Below are positions 10,586 to 21,151 of a stretch of 64,000 nucleotides of DNA, piece by piece (position 1 is the first letter of the stretch; every line of letters starts with the position of its first letter). Source of the stretch: Garicola koreensis. Its GTDB lineage: Bacteria > Actinomycetota > Actinomycetes > Actinomycetales > Micrococcaceae. A program made the translations under genes and the position numbers. The notes beneath the pieces were generated by a model. It searched no databases and was not told the origin of the DNA. It saw only the letters and a list, made by a program, of their open reading frames with translations. The stretch is from contig NZ_JACIBT010000002.1 of NCBI RefSeq assembly GCF_014195445.1, positions 1 to 64,000 on the forward strand, read 5' to 3'.

Positions 10586-10912
10586 ATGACGTATGTAATC
10601 GCGTTGCCGTGTGTGGATCTCAAAGACAGGTCATGCATCGATGAGTGTCCGGTCGACTGCATCTACGAGGGCGAGCGCATGCTCTACATCCACCCTGATG
10701 AGTGTGTCGACTGCGGAGCCTGCGAACCAGTCTGCCCCGTGGAAGCCATTTATTACGAAGATGACGTCCCCGGAGAGTGGGAAGAGTACTACCGCGCCAA
10801 CGTTGAGTTCTTCGACGACATCGGGTCTCCCGGCGGCGCAGCCGGGGTCGGCGTGATCGAGAAGGACCACGAGATCGTCAAGGCGCTGCCGCTGCAGGAG
10901 CACGACGTCTAG
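10586..10912 (+). CDS. fdxA: Seven-iron ferredoxin FdxA
   Basis: Small cytoplasmic electron carrier with one [3Fe-4S] and one [4Fe-4S] cluster. The cysteines visible are C9, C17, C21 and C25 in the first half and C40, C43, C46 and C50 (CVDCGACEPVCP) in the second, the actinobacterial FdxA pattern, followed by the usual acidic tail, 108 aa in all. GAAAGGAAAG lies before the ATG. dapC starts 3 bp after its stop; this fdxA-dapC pairing is common in actinobacteria. Confidence 0.95.
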   Translation: MTYVIALPCVDLKDRSCIDECPVDCIYEGERMLYIHPDECVDCGACEPVCPVEAIYYEDDVPGEWEEYYRANVEFFDDIGSPGGAAGVGVIEKDHEIVKALPLQEHDV

Positions 10913-10915
10913 GCG

Positions 10916-12040
10916 ATGCTGAGCCTGCCCGACTATCCCTGGGACGCCATGGAGCCCTACCGGGAGCTGGCGGATCAGCACCCTGGGGGTGCAGTCAACC
11001 TCTCTATCGGCACCCCGGTGGATCCCACGCCGCAGGTCGTACGGCAAGCGCTGGTGGCAGCGGCCGACGCACCCGGATATCCCACCACACACGGCACCCT
11101 AGGCCTGCGAACCGCCATCGCAGCGTGGTTCGCACGGCGCCGTGGCGTGCCGGACCTGGACCCGGAGAATGTGCTGCCGACCATCGGTTCGAAGGAACTG
11201 GTGGCATGGCTTCCTACGCTGCTGGGGCTGGGCGCCGGCGACGTCGTCATCCGACCCACGATTGCCTACCCCACCTATGACATGGGAGCGATGATCGCCG
11301 GCGCTGAAGCCCTTGCGGTCGAGGACGTGCTGCAGTGCGATGAGCAGACCCTGTCGAAGGTCAAGCTCATCTGGCTCAACTCCCCGGCCAACCCCACCGG
11401 TCGGGTCGACTCGGCCGACTGGATGCGGCAGGTGGTGGAGCTGGCCCGCAGGATCGGCGCAGTGGTCGCCAGCGACGAATGCTACGCGGAGCTGCCGTGG
11501 GAGGCCGACGAGGTCCCCTCGATCCTGGATCCTCGCGTCGCCGGGGCAAGCCACGAGAACCTGCTGGCCGTCTACTCCGTCTCCAAGCAGTCGAATCTGG
11601 CCGGGTATAGGGCCGCCTTCACTGCGGGCTGCCCGCAGCTGATCGCCGGGCTGCTGAAGACGCGCAAGCATGCCGGGATGATCATGCCGTCCCCGGTTCA
11701 GCAGGCCCTGCGCGCAGCGTTGGAGGACGACGAGCACGTTCAGGCTCAGCGTGAGAGGTATCGGCGTCGTCGTCATATCCTCAGACCTGCGTTGGAAGCA
11801 GCCGGACTCACGGTGGAGCATTCGGTCGCGGGCCTGTACCTGTGGTGCCGAGCCGACCCCTCTGCCGAGGGCGCTGACGGCCCCTTCGACACCTGGGTGC
11901 TGGTGCAGCGCATGGCCGAACGAGGGGTGCTGGTCGGCCCCGGGGTCTTCTACGGCACCGCCGGGGACGGGTTCATCCGGGTGGCGCTGACCGCGCCCGA
12001 TGAACGCATCGAAGCGGCCGCGCAGAGGCTGCGGAACTGA
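10916..12040 (+). CDS. dapC: Succinyldiaminopimelate aminotransferase DapC
   Basis: PLP-dependent fold-type I aminotransferase of the succinylase branch of lysine/diaminopimelate synthesis, making N-succinyl-L,L-DAP for peptidoglycan. The 374-aa protein has the substrate loop near NLSIGTPVD, the NSPANPTG motif, the conserved Asp in ASDECYAELPW and the Schiff-base lysine in SVSKQSNLAGYR. Assignment rests on the fdxA-dapC arrangement and on dapD in the same window; another class I aminotransferase is possible but less likely. No clear Shine-Dalgarno precedes the ATG, so coupling with fdxA is probable. Confidence 0.9.
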   Translation: MLSLPDYPWDAMEPYRELADQHPGGAVNLSIGTPVDPTPQVVRQALVAAADAPGYPTTHGTLGLRTAIAAWFARRRGVPDLDPENVLPTIGSKELVAWLPTLLGLGAGDVVIRPTIAYPTYDMGAMIAGAEALAVEDVLQCDEQTLSKVKLIWLNSPANPTGRVDSADWMRQVVELARRIGAVVASDECYAELPWEADEVPSILDPRVAGASHENLLAVYSVSKQSNLAGYRAAFTAGCPQLIAGLLKTRKHAGMIMPSPVQQALRAALEDDEHVQAQRERYRRRRHILRPALEAAGLTVEHSVAGLYLWCRADPSAEGADGPFDTWVLVQRMAERGVLVGPGVFYGTAGDGFIRVALTAPDERIEAAAQRLRN

Positions 12041-12053
12041 TGCGCATTCGCAC

Positions 12054-12071
12054 CCGTGCCGCGCGGCACGG
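12054..12071 (+). terminator. GC-rich hairpin after dapC
   Basis: CCGTGCC-GCGC-GGCACGG is a perfect 7-bp stem with a 4-base loop, 13 bp after the dapC stop. There is no T-run, so it may act as a weak intrinsic terminator or an RNA 3'-end stabiliser. Confidence 0.5.
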
Positions 12072-12177
12072 TAAGTTATCTAGTGTTGTCACCCACGTGT
12101 GTCCGACAGCGCGGAGACGAAGAGCCGCGCCGGGGGCCCGACGCAGCCGCGGCAAGCGGTAAGGAAGTGAGGGAAGG

Positions 12178-13461
<1,284 letters not shown>

Positions 13462-13478
13462 GCCGCTGCCGCACTCTC

Positions 13479-13552
13479 CGTTCGGTCACGCACCCGGACG
13501 GTAGTTTCGCCGTCATTCGCGGCCACGTGCGGTCATAGTGCGTGACCGAACG
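13479..13552. repeat. 74-bp palindromic element, copy A
   Basis: The ends are a perfect 14-bp inverted repeat, CGTTCGGTCACGCA and its complement. Total length is 74 bp, identical to copies at 14666-14739 and 59958-60031, although the 46-bp interiors are diverged. Its interior matches copy B best when reversed, so A and B face opposite ways. Bases 13533-13552 also encode the stop and last codons of the DUF559-type gene on the minus strand. Confidence 0.85.
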
Positions 13553-14528
13553 TGGAGGGGCACCGCCAGCCTTGGCTGCGCAGCGCCCTGGCGATCTTGG
13601 CCACCGCCGCGGCCGCGCGGCTGCGCATATGCTCCTTGGTGATCCGCACCTCCAACCAGCCCAGCGCCTCAGTGTCTTCCTGACGCCGCACGTCCTTGAG
13701 CATCTGCCCGGCAGCTGAATGGAACTCCCAGCCCTCGTACTGGATCGCCACCCGGTAGTCCCAGATGCTCAGGTCTGGCTGTACGACCCTGTTGCCCCGC
13801 TCATCGCAGAGCCATTCGTTCACCGCCGGCTCCGGCAGCCCAGCCTGATGCATGGAGAAGCGCAGGGCGGTCTCCATGGGGGAGTCCGCCCCTACTCGAG
13901 CCAACTGCTGGATGCTGCGGAGCCGACGGACACCGTTGACCCGGCCGCGGGCCTTCACCGCCAGGGCAAGCTCCGCGTGGTGGGCCAGTGCGGATGTGCG
14001 CGACTCGTACTCGGGCCGGGGCGGACGCAGCGCCTGGTCGGCAAGTATGAGGCCATCCAACAATGAGCGCTTCAGTGCAAGGTCCGTCCAGGTCCAGGCG
14101 GGGCTGGTCAGCTGCAGTCCGTGGGAGAGGCTGATGAACTCTTCGGCAACGTCGGCGTTGTGGGAGATCACCAGACCGCTGTGCCGGGTTCGGGACCGCC
14201 GCCGAGGATGAACCAGGTGATATGGGGCGTCCAAGCCGAACCCTGGGAACCCCCACAGCGCCGCGGCCGTCTCGTGGCCAACCACGCGTGAGGTGTCAGC
14301 CGTCAGGGCTCGCAGCGTCTGCTGAGCAGATTCCTCGGCTGACGCGGGCCCGTGGTGAGGCACATACAGATCGTGGGCGACCCGCCGAAGGAATCCGTTG
14401 CTCACCGCATGGCGCAGATCGTTGGCACTCACTCGCCGTCTCAGCCGAGCTCCGGAGATGCCGTGGTCAGGCAGCGGATAGTCGCGGGGCCGACGACGTC
14501 GGTCGGGGGGCGGCGAAACGGTGCTCAT
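13533..14528 (-). CDS. AbiEi-antitoxin-like / DUF559 (PD-(D/E)XK-type) domain protein
   Basis: 331-aa protein of a lineage abundant in Micrococcales. The N-terminal region (about 30-130) resembles the winged-helix/AbiEi domain of type IV antitoxins, with GFLRRVAHDLYV and RVVGHETAAALWG. The C-terminal half (about 210-320) resembles the DUF559/Vsr-like nuclease fold, with the PMETALR segment, a PDLSIWDYRVAIQYEG core carrying the acidic residues, and WLEVRIT. No toxin gene (AbiEii) is adjacent. The final residues TFGHAL and the stop are encoded by palindromic element A. The whole gene is bracketed by elements A and B. DNA-binding and nuclease roles are inferred from family resemblance only. Confidence 0.75.
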   Translation of the reverse strand: MSTVSPPPDRRRRPRDYPLPDHGISGARLRRRVSANDLRHAVSNGFLRRVAHDLYVPHHGPASAEESAQQTLRALTADTSRVVGHETAAALWGFPGFGLDAPYHLVHPRRRSRTRHSGLVISHNADVAEEFISLSHGLQLTSPAWTWTDLALKRSLLDGLILADQALRPPRPEYESRTSALAHHAELALAVKARGRVNGVRRLRSIQQLARVGADSPMETALRFSMHQAGLPEPAVNEWLCDERGNRVVQPDLSIWDYRVAIQYEGWEFHSAAGQMLKDVRRQEDTEALGWLEVRITKEHMRSRAAAAVAKIARALRSQGWRCPSTFGHAL

Positions 14529-14665
14529 ACCCCAGTCATGGCAGAAATCGGCTCAGCCCGGGTGCTCAGCGCCCAAGCTGTGCAGCCCCGGGCGTGGCGC
14601 CGGCGGCAGCCCCGCCCTGGGGAAGACCTCAGCGACCTGTCGCCCTCTCGGGCAGCCCCATTCCC

Positions 14666-14739
14666 CGTTCGGTCACGCATACTGACTGCGCTTTGGGCCG
14701 ATTCGGGGAGAAACCACGGTCAGGGTGCGTGACCGAACG
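14666..14739. repeat. 74-bp palindromic element, copy B
   Basis: It has the same 14-bp terminal inverted repeats and the same 74-bp length as copy A. It lies 137 bp upstream of the DUF559-type gene, so that gene is enclosed by A and B in inverted orientation. A short tandem GAGGTAGGGGC repeat follows at about 14741-14762. Confidence 0.85.
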
Positions 14740-14786
14740 CGAGGTAGGGGCGAGGTAGGGGCCAGGCAGGAGCTGAGCGGCGGCGA

Positions 14787-15854
14787 TCAGGCGTCGCGGG
14801 CGAAACCGATGGTCACTTCGGTGCTGGGGGAGGGCTCCTCGTCATCGCGGTCCCAGCGCCCGGCGTCGCGGTCCCAGGTGTAGGCCCCCGCCTTGACGGT
14901 CTGGATGCCGTACTCACGGGCGACGGCGATCGCCCAGTGGGCGAGCATCCACTGGTAATCGGCGGTGTCATCGCGCTCCGGAACCTGGACTGTCAGCACC
15001 GTGTCCTCCCCGTCGCCGCTGGATTCGACGATGTCGGTGAGAATCGGTTCGGCCACGAACTCCTCGCCGTCGTCTCCCTCGCCGTCGTCGCCCTCGTCAG
15101 GCTCGGTGAACGGGATCTGCAGCGCGTTGGGCATCGTGGCTGCGATGTCATCCACCAGGGCCTCGGGATTGGGCCCCGGAACCTCCAACTGAGAGATGTG
15201 ACACGTCATGTCCACCGGCTGCTGACCGGCCAGCGGCCAGGCGAAGGCGCGTGCGATGGACAGGTGCTGCGGGTAGAACTGCGCGTTGTGTGGGCGCTGC
15301 AGCACCTCGGCGGCCTCATCCAGCTCCAACTGCGGACCCCAGTGCTGGGCCGCCTCCTCCTCGGCATCGGCTGAGCCGTCCTCCGACTGCCCGACCAGCC
15401 AGGACTCCTCCAGTACGTCGTAGAAGCCGGCCACGCTGCTGGCAGAGACCTCGGCCGAGGGCCCGTCGGACCAGGACGGGGTGCCGCGGGCAAACAGCTC
15501 AGCTGGCTCGTCCTCCCCGGTTTCATCGGACGTCAGCTCGGTCTCCTGCAGCGACATCGCCACGGCGTGCACCGCCGCCTGCGGAGGCAGCCCACGGTCA
15601 GCCGCAGCCGCCGAAAGGCGAGCGGCACTGTTCGTTTGGGCCGGCGAAAGCGTCATCGCCTGCTCGCCCACCGTCACTTCGCAGCGCTCGTCGAGCAGGA
15701 ACTCGCGCTCCTCAATGTACTGCCAGGTCCCGTAGGCCGTTCCCGCCACCACCGCCGAGGTGATCCCCAGGGCCACCAGAGCCCGACGACGACGCCGACG
15801 ACGCGCCATGGGTCGGGTAGCGATCACCCTGCGCGGCTGACGTCGAGCATGCAT
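14787..15854 (-). CDS. Hypothetical membrane-anchored acidic protein next to dapD
   Basis: Unrecognised protein of 355 aa. The N-terminus is highly basic (an ARRRRRRR run) and is followed by one hydrophobic segment at about 27-46. The remaining approximately 310 residues are acidic, with a DEGDDGEGDDGEE stretch at about 265-277, so most of the protein should be outside the membrane. ATG 15854 is preferred over the adjacent GTG at 15857, with GAGGTG just upstream. It lies 15 bp after the dapD stop in the same direction, so it is probably translated from the dapD transcript. The topology resembles that of the protein at 1060-2109, but the sequences do not look homologous by eye. Confidence 0.7.
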   Translation of the reverse strand: MHARRQPRRVIATRPMARRRRRRRALVALGITSAVVAGTAYGTWQYIEEREFLLDERCEVTVGEQAMTLSPAQTNSAARLSAAAADRGLPPQAAVHAVAMSLQETELTSDETGEDEPAELFARGTPSWSDGPSAEVSASSVAGFYDVLEESWLVGQSEDGSADAEEEAAQHWGPQLELDEAAEVLQRPHNAQFYPQHLSIARAFAWPLAGQQPVDMTCHISQLEVPGPNPEALVDDIAATMPNALQIPFTEPDEGDDGEGDDGEEFVAEPILTDIVESSGDGEDTVLTVQVPERDDTADYQWMLAHWAIAVAREYGIQTVKAGAYTWDRDAGRWDRDDEEPSPSTEVTIGFARDA

Positions 15855-15869
15855 CACCTCAGCCTCAGC

Positions 15870-16820
15870 TCAGTTGGCGTGCAGGGCAGCGTTGAGCTCG
15901 ACCTTCTGGCCCTTCCGCGGCCGGGCTGTCACCCGCCCGGTCGTCGAATCGCGCAGGAACAGCAGCCCGGTGGACCCGGAGAGCTCATAGCCCTTGGCCG
16001 TGCCGCGTTCGGAGCCCTCCTCATCCAGGACGGTCACCTTGGTCCCGGCAGTGATGTAGAGACCGGCCTCGACCACGCAGTCATCACCCAGCGAAATGCC
16101 GACCCCGGAATTCGCGCCCAGCAGCACGTGCTGCCCCAGGGTGATCTTCTCCCTGCCGCCGCCGGAGAGGGTCCCCATGATGGAGGCACCCCCGCCCACA
16201 TCGGTGCCGTCACCGACGACGACGCCGGCTGAGATCCTGCCTTCAACCATGGAGCTGCCGAGGGTCCCAGCGTTGAAATTGACGAAGCCTTCGTGCATCA
16301 CCGTGGTGCCCTCGGCCAGGTGGGCGCCCAGGCGGACCCGGTCGGCGTCGGCGATGCGCACGCCCTTGGGGGTCACGTAGTCGACCAGGCGTGGGAACTT
16401 GTCGATGGAGTGCACGGTCACGTGACCGTGCTGGCGCAGCCTCAGCCGCGTCTCTTCGAAATCGTCCACCGGGCAGGGGCCGAAGTTGGTCCACACCACG
16501 TTGGTCAGGTGGGCGAAGATGCCCTCGAGATTGATGCTGTTGGGCTCAGCCATCCGGTGGGAGAGCAGGTGCAGTCGCAGCCACACATCAGGAGTGGACT
16601 GCGCTTGGGCGTCCAAGTCCGCTTCGACTGAGACCACCTGCAGCGCGACCCCGCGGGCGGGGTCCTCACCGGCGGCCTGCTGCAGCGACTGCTGCAGGGC
16701 AGCGTTCTCATTCTCTGCCAGCGGCGCCAGCACCGGGGTGGGGAACCACGTGTCCAGCACCGTCCCATCAGCGGCGACAGTGGCAAGACCATGACCGGAA
16801 GCGATTCGAGTAGACGTCAT
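15870..16820 (-). CDS. dapD: Tetrahydrodipicolinate N-succinyltransferase DapD
   Basis: Transfers succinyl from succinyl-CoA to tetrahydrodipicolinate, the step before DapC in DAP/lysine synthesis. The 316-aa sequence matches the actinobacterial DapD type: N-terminal domain, then a left-handed beta-helix of hexapeptide repeats (about 185-270; [19 protein letters not shown] region), and a C-terminal beta domain. The start at 16820 (MTSTRIASG) has AGGATGGAG upstream; earlier in-frame starts lack one. It is divergent from the TRAP receptor gene across 212 bp. Confidence 0.95.
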   Translation of the reverse strand: MTSTRIASGHGLATVAADGTVLDTWFPTPVLAPLAENENAALQQSLQQAAGEDPARGVALQVVSVEADLDAQAQSTPDVWLRLHLLSHRMAEPNSINLEGIFAHLTNVVWTNFGPCPVDDFEETRLRLRQHGHVTVHSIDKFPRLVDYVTPKGVRIADADRVRLGAHLAEGTTVMHEGFVNFNAGTLGSSMVEGRISAGVVVGDGTDVGGGASIMGTLSGGGREKITLGQHVLLGANSGVGISLGDDCVVEAGLYITAGTKVTVLDEEGSERGTAKGYELSGSTGLLFLRDSTTGRVTARPRKGQKVELNAALHAN

Positions 16821-16927
16821 GAGCTCCATCCTACGTAAGCTCGCCGCCGGTGGTGAACTGGGCAGCTGATCCCTGTGGGGCCGCAGATCACAGTTGTGTC
16901 TCAGGCTAGCGGGAATGCGCCGCTCTG

Positions 16928-16947
16928 CAATAGTGTGATACAACACA
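16928..16947. promoter_or_regulatory. Candidate operator between dapD and the TRAP genes
   Basis: An imperfect dyad TGTGATACAACACA lies about 90 bp upstream of the TRAP receptor start, a TGTG-N6-CACA form like that bound by GntR/FadR- or CRP-class regulators. No regulator gene is adjacent, so this is weak. Confidence 0.25.
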
Positions 16948-17032
16948 GAGTCGGCTGGGGACAGTCTTGACCATGGCATGGTCAGACGAGCCGCACTCGC
17001 GCTGCAACGAATCATTCCACCAGGAGGAAGAC

Positions 17033-18055
17033 ATGAATATCCGACGCACCTCTGCCTCTGTGGCCGCCCTAGCGGCCCTGACAGCGCTGGCCGCCTGCGG
17101 CAACGGCAACGGCGACGACGGCGGCACTGACAGCGGCACCGATGCCGACTCCGAAGTGCAGACCGGAAGCGAGGGTGACTTCGTCACCGATCTGGAGTTC
17201 GTCACCGGCGGCACCGCCGGCACCTACTACCCGCTGGGCGGTGAGCTCTCCGACATCTTCAGCTCAAACACGGATGCTTCGGTCAACTATGTGGAGTCCG
17301 GCGGCTCCGCGGACAACCTGGGCCGCATCTACCAGGAGCAGTCCCAGCTGGGACTGACCCAGAACGACACCGCCGCCAACGCCTACAACGGTGACCTGCA
17401 GGACCTGGAGGGCCAGGAGATCGACAACTTCGGTTGGATCTCTAACCTCTACCCGGAGGCCATGCACATTGTGGTGCGTGAGGACTCCGGCATCGAATCC
17501 GTCGAGGATCTGGACGGCACCACCATCGCAGTGGGCGACGTCGGATCCGGCACCCGCGCCATCTCCGACGCCATCATCGACTACTACGGCATCGAATACA
17601 CTGCGGAGGAGACTGACTTCGGCTCCTCCACCGAAATGCTGGCCGACGGCCAGATCGATGCCACCATGTTCGTCGTCGGTGTGCCGGTGGCAGGGCTGAC
17701 CGAGGTCTCCGCCACCACTGATGTGGAGCTGCTCTCCCTGGATGACTCCGACGTGGAGGAGATGGTCAGCGACGAGTTCTACGAGTCCTACAGCATCTCC
17801 GCCGACGCCTATGACTTCCTGGACGAGGACGTCACCACCATCTCGGTGTTCGCCGCGCTGGTGGCCTCCACCACTCAGGTCAGCGAGGACCTGGCCTATG
17901 ACCTCACGGCGGCGCTGTTCGACAACGCCGGCGACATCACCCTGGACGTGGGCGAGAACATCAGCACCGAAGAGGCGCTGCTGGGCATCGGCGACATCCC
18001 GCTGCACCCAGGTGCTGAGCGCTACTTCGACGAGCAGGGCATCGACCTGCCGTGA
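17033..18055 (+). CDS. TRAP transporter solute-binding lipoprotein, TAXI family
   Basis: Extracytoplasmic receptor of a sodium-coupled TRAP transporter. The 340-aa protein has a lipoprotein signal ending LAAC (Cys22), an acidic linker, then the TAXI-family core: [17 protein letters not shown] at the start, the QNDTAANAY segment and GDVGSGTR. The ATG at 17033 follows a strong AGGAGGAAG; the longer frame from 16967 would block the signal peptide. The stop overlaps the permease start (GTGA). TAXI receptors are often linked to glutamate or other dicarboxylates, but the ligand is not evident here. Confidence 0.94.
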   Translation: MNIRRTSASVAALAALTALAACGNGNGDDGGTDSGTDADSEVQTGSEGDFVTDLEFVTGGTAGTYYPLGGELSDIFSSNTDASVNYVESGGSADNLGRIYQEQSQLGLTQNDTAANAYNGDLQDLEGQEIDNFGWISNLYPEAMHIVVREDSGIESVEDLDGTTIAVGDVGSGTRAISDAIIDYYGIEYTAEETDFGSSTEMLADGQIDATMFVVGVPVAGLTEVSATTDVELLSLDDSDVEEMVSDEFYESYSISADAYDFLDEDVTTISVFAALVASTTQVSEDLAYDLTAALFDNAGDITLDVGENISTEEALLGIGDIPLHPGAERYFDEQGIDLP

Positions 18056-20271
18056 CCCGAAGCGCCACAGCCGACCAGCCCCGGGAGTCGGCATCCTCCC
18101 ACGATGCTGCTTCCGGGGCTGGAGCTGAGGGGCAGGCCGAAGACCTGTTGCGCGAGCACGACATCTCCAGCCGCTTCCGCACACAGCTGGGCTGGTGGGG
18201 ATGGCTCGTGGGAGGCATCTCAGTGGTGTTCAGCGCATACCACCTGTTCGCGGCCTTCTACCGCCCCTACAACACGTGGATGCACGGCTCACTGCATGTG
18301 GCCGGTGCCTTGGCGCTGATCTTCCTGCTCTACCCGGCCTCCCGCCGGCTGCTGAACACCCGCGCGGGCGGGAACAAGTGGGTCAATCTGCTCACGGGGC
18401 GCCATCGTGGCGTCCCCTGGTATGACGCGATGCTGGCTGCGGTGGCGATGGCCTGCAACCTCTACATCTTCTTCAATTACCAGCACCTGGTGTCCAACTC
18501 GACCCAGATCCTCGGATACAGCGACACCGATATTCTCGTCGCCAGCCTCGGAGTGATTCTGGTGCTGGAGGCGACCCGCCGCTGCGTCGGGCTGCCCATC
18601 GTCGTCGTCGCGGCAACCGCCATCGCCTATGCACTCTTCGCCACCAGCAGCGTCATGCCGGGACAGTGGGGCCACCGGGGTCAGGACTGGAGCGAGTTTG
18701 CGGCCAATATGTTCCTCTCCTCCGGCGGCGGCGTGTTCGGCACCCCGATCCAGGTATCAGCAGACTTCATCTTCCTGTTCCTCTTCTTCGCGGTGGTGCT
18801 GCTGCGCACCAACATCGGCCAGTTCTTCAACGACCTTGCGTTCCGGGCGGCCGGGCGCTTCACCGGCGGCCCCGCCAAGGCGGCAGTAGCTGCCTCGGGT
18901 CTGCAGGGGATGGTCTCCGGATCCTCAGTGGCCAACACGGTGGCGTCGGGCTCGTTCACCATTCCCATCATGAAGCGGGCCGGCTTCAAGCCGCATGTGG
19001 CCGCCGCCACCGAGGCCACCGCCTCCACAGGCGGGCAGCTGATGCCGCCCATTATGGGGGCGGCTGCCTTCATCATGGCCCAGAACATCCCCGACCTGGA
19101 GTACAACGAGCTCATCGTCATCGCCGTCATCCCGGCGGCGCTGTATTTCACCGGTGCGCTGCTGTCGGTGCACTTCGAGGCTAAGCGCAATGAGCTCAAA
19201 GGTGTGCCCCCGGAGGAGCTGCCCAGCTGGAAGTCGGTGGTGACCCGGGTAGATATGCTGCTGCCGCTGGTGGTCATCATCGGCGCGCTGCTGGGCGGAA
19301 CCAGCCCGATGCGCTCGGCACTGTTCGGAATCGGCACCGCCTTGGCCGTCTCCCTGATCAGGGCCGCAGTCGAGCACCTGATTCCAGTGATCGCCAATGC
19401 CGCCGACCAGGGGAAGAACCCGTGGACGGAGACCGCCAAGATGGCCCTGGCCGTGGTCTATGTGCTCCTGGCGATGCTCACCTCCGGTGCCCGCACCGCA
19501 CTGCCGGTCATCGCCGCCTGTGCCGCAGCCGGCATCGTCGCCGGGACGGTGACTACCACCGGACTCGGCGGCCAACTCGGATCCGGGCTGGTGACCCTGG
19601 CCGGCGGCAACTTTTTGCTGGTGCTCTTCATGGTGATGATCGCCTGCATCGTGCTGGGCATGGGCCTTCCAACCACCGCCAACTACGTGGTGACCGCCAC
19701 AGTCGCCGCACCGATCCTCTACAACCACTTCGACGTGCCGCTGATCGCCGCGCACATGTTCGTGTTCTTCTTCGGCATCCTCGCAGATGTGACACCACCG
19801 GTGTGCCTGGCGGCCTTTGCCGGGGCCGGCATCGCCAACGCGAACCCCATGCGCGCCGGGGTCAGCGCCACGCGCATTGCCATTGCCGGCTTCCTCATCC
19901 CGTATGCGTTCATACTGGAGCCGGCGCTGCTGCTGGAAGGCACGGCTACCGAACTCTTCTTAGCGCTGGGCACCGTGATTCTGGGCATGATCGGGGTCTC
20001 CTCCGGCCTGGCCGGGTACCTCATAGCCCGAGGCACAGTGCTGGACCGGCTGCTGCTGGTCGCCGGTGGTGTGATGCTCATATATCCAGACCTTGCCGTC
20101 TCCGGAACCGGTCTGGGCGTCGCGGCAGTCGGCGTGGCCATCCAAGCAGTACTGCGCTCTCGCGGCCGAGGGGCGGACACCAGCGGCAGCGACAGCACCG
20201 GCGACAGTGACAACACGGGCTCCAGCGACACTGCCCACACCGACCGTGTCGGCTCGCATCGGCCATCGTAG
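18052..20271 (+). CDS. TRAP transporter fused permease (DctQM type)
   Basis: 739-aa membrane protein combining the small (Q) and large (M) TRAP subunits, as is usual with TAXI receptors. Hydrophobic helices begin at about 50, with the 4TM Q part to about 190, followed by the DctM core with GLQGMVSGSSVANTVASG, the GGQLMPPIMGAAAF motif and LGMGLPTTANYV. The C-terminus is a low-complexity Ser/Gly/Asp tail (about 700-739). The start is a GTG overlapping the receptor stop by 4 bp. The pair forms a complete secondary importer driven by Na+. Confidence 0.95.
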   Translation: MTRSATADQPRESASSHDAASGAGAEGQAEDLLREHDISSRFRTQLGWWGWLVGGISVVFSAYHLFAAFYRPYNTWMHGSLHVAGALALIFLLYPASRRLLNTRAGGNKWVNLLTGRHRGVPWYDAMLAAVAMACNLYIFFNYQHLVSNSTQILGYSDTDILVASLGVILVLEATRRCVGLPIVVVAATAIAYALFATSSVMPGQWGHRGQDWSEFAANMFLSSGGGVFGTPIQVSADFIFLFLFFAVVLLRTNIGQFFNDLAFRAAGRFTGGPAKAAVAASGLQGMVSGSSVANTVASGSFTIPIMKRAGFKPHVAAATEATASTGGQLMPPIMGAAAFIMAQNIPDLEYNELIVIAVIPAALYFTGALLSVHFEAKRNELKGVPPEELPSWKSVVTRVDMLLPLVVIIGALLGGTSPMRSALFGIGTALAVSLIRAAVEHLIPVIANAADQGKNPWTETAKMALAVVYVLLAMLTSGARTALPVIAACAAAGIVAGTVTTTGLGGQLGSGLVTLAGGNFLLVLFMVMIACIVLGMGLPTTANYVVTATVAAPILYNHFDVPLIAAHMFVFFFGILADVTPPVCLAAFAGAGIANANPMRAGVSATRIAIAGFLIPYAFILEPALLLEGTATELFLALGTVILGMIGVSSGLAGYLIARGTVLDRLLLVAGGVMLIYPDLAVSGTGLGVAAVGVAIQAVLRSRGRGADTSGSDSTGDSDNTGSSDTAHTDRVGSHRPS

Positions 20272-20316
20272 GCCTGCCCGCCGCAGAGGTCGGGTGACCA
20301 CGGCTAAGCTGGAGGA

Positions 20317-21009
20317 ATGAGTGAACGTGCTGCCCTGATCACCGGCGCCTCGCGCGGCATCGGCCGGGCGATCGCCGAAGAGCTGGGATCCGACCACCAC
20401 GTGCTGGTCGGCGGGACCGACCCGCAGCGGGTGCAGGACGTCGTCGCGTCACTGCCCAGCGCGGAGCCCTTCCTGGCTGATCTGACCGACGCCGAGGCCG
20501 TGGCAGGTGCCTGGGAGCGCGCCGGACTGGAGAAGCTGGATGTTCTGGTGCACTCCGCGGGGCTGGCATGGATGCAGCCGGTGGCAGATGCTGCGCTGGA
20601 GCAGTGGCGGCAGATGTTCGAGGTCAACGTCTTTGCCGTGGCCGATCTGACCCGTCTGACGCTGCCTGCTCTGCGGGCGGCCTCAGGCCAGGTGATCGCC
20701 ATCAACTCCGGTTCCGGCCACCGCTCACGCGCCGGCGGCTCCCTGTACTCCGGGACCAAGTTCGCGCTGCGCGCCTTCACCGACGCCCTGCGCGAGGAGG
20801 AGGCGCCCCGGGTGCGGGTGACCTCGCTGCATCCCGGGCGGGTGGATACCCCGATGCAGAGGACCCTGCAGGCTGAGAAGGGCAATGAGGACTACGACGG
20901 CGCGCGTTACGTCTCCCCGCAGGCGGTGGCCAGGACCGCCCGACTGGCGGTCAGCAACGAGGCGGCCTCTGTGATTCAGGAGCTGACCATCCGCCCGACC
21001 ACCCCGTGA
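20317..21009 (+). CDS. Short-chain dehydrogenase/reductase (SDR)
   Basis: 230-aa NAD(P)-dependent oxidoreductase. The Rossmann motif TGASRGIGRAI is at the N-terminus, the NSGSG strand carries the catalytic Ser, and YSGTK supplies the Tyr/Lys pair, with a classical SDR length. The ATG follows GGAGG. It sits between the TRAP operon and purU. The substrate is unknown. Confidence 0.9.
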   Translation: MSERAALITGASRGIGRAIAEELGSDHHVLVGGTDPQRVQDVVASLPSAEPFLADLTDAEAVAGAWERAGLEKLDVLVHSAGLAWMQPVADAALEQWRQMFEVNVFAVADLTRLTLPALRAASGQVIAINSGSGHRSRAGGSLYSGTKFALRAFTDALREEEAPRVRVTSLHPGRVDTPMQRTLQAEKGNEDYDGARYVSPQAVARTARLAVSNEAASVIQELTIRPTTP

Positions 21010-21067
21010 CGCGGCAGCGGCCGGATCGTTCCCCGGTTCAGCCGTTCACCCGTTCAGCACCCCGGCC

Positions 21068-21120
21068 GATTATCACCGTCCAATCGGATCATCACCCTTC
21101 TAGAGGACGGTGATGATCCG
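21068..21120. terminator. Overlapping alternative hairpins between SDR gene and purU
   Basis: GATTATCACCGTCC (21068-21081) can pair with GGACGGTGATGATC (21105-21118, one mismatch). CGGATCATCACC (21085-21096) can pair perfectly with GGTGATGATCCG (21109-21120). The two pairings compete for the same right arm. The site lies between convergent genes, so a bidirectional terminator is likely, and a palindromic repeat is also possible. Confidence 0.6.
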
Positions 21121-21151
21121 TTGCGCGGGTGATTCTGCGCAGCTGGGCTGC

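Noticed and set aside
13479..14739. Composite transposon or IS
   Set aside because: No transposase gene and no recognisable IS ends; the pair of 74-bp palindromes is a different kind of structure.
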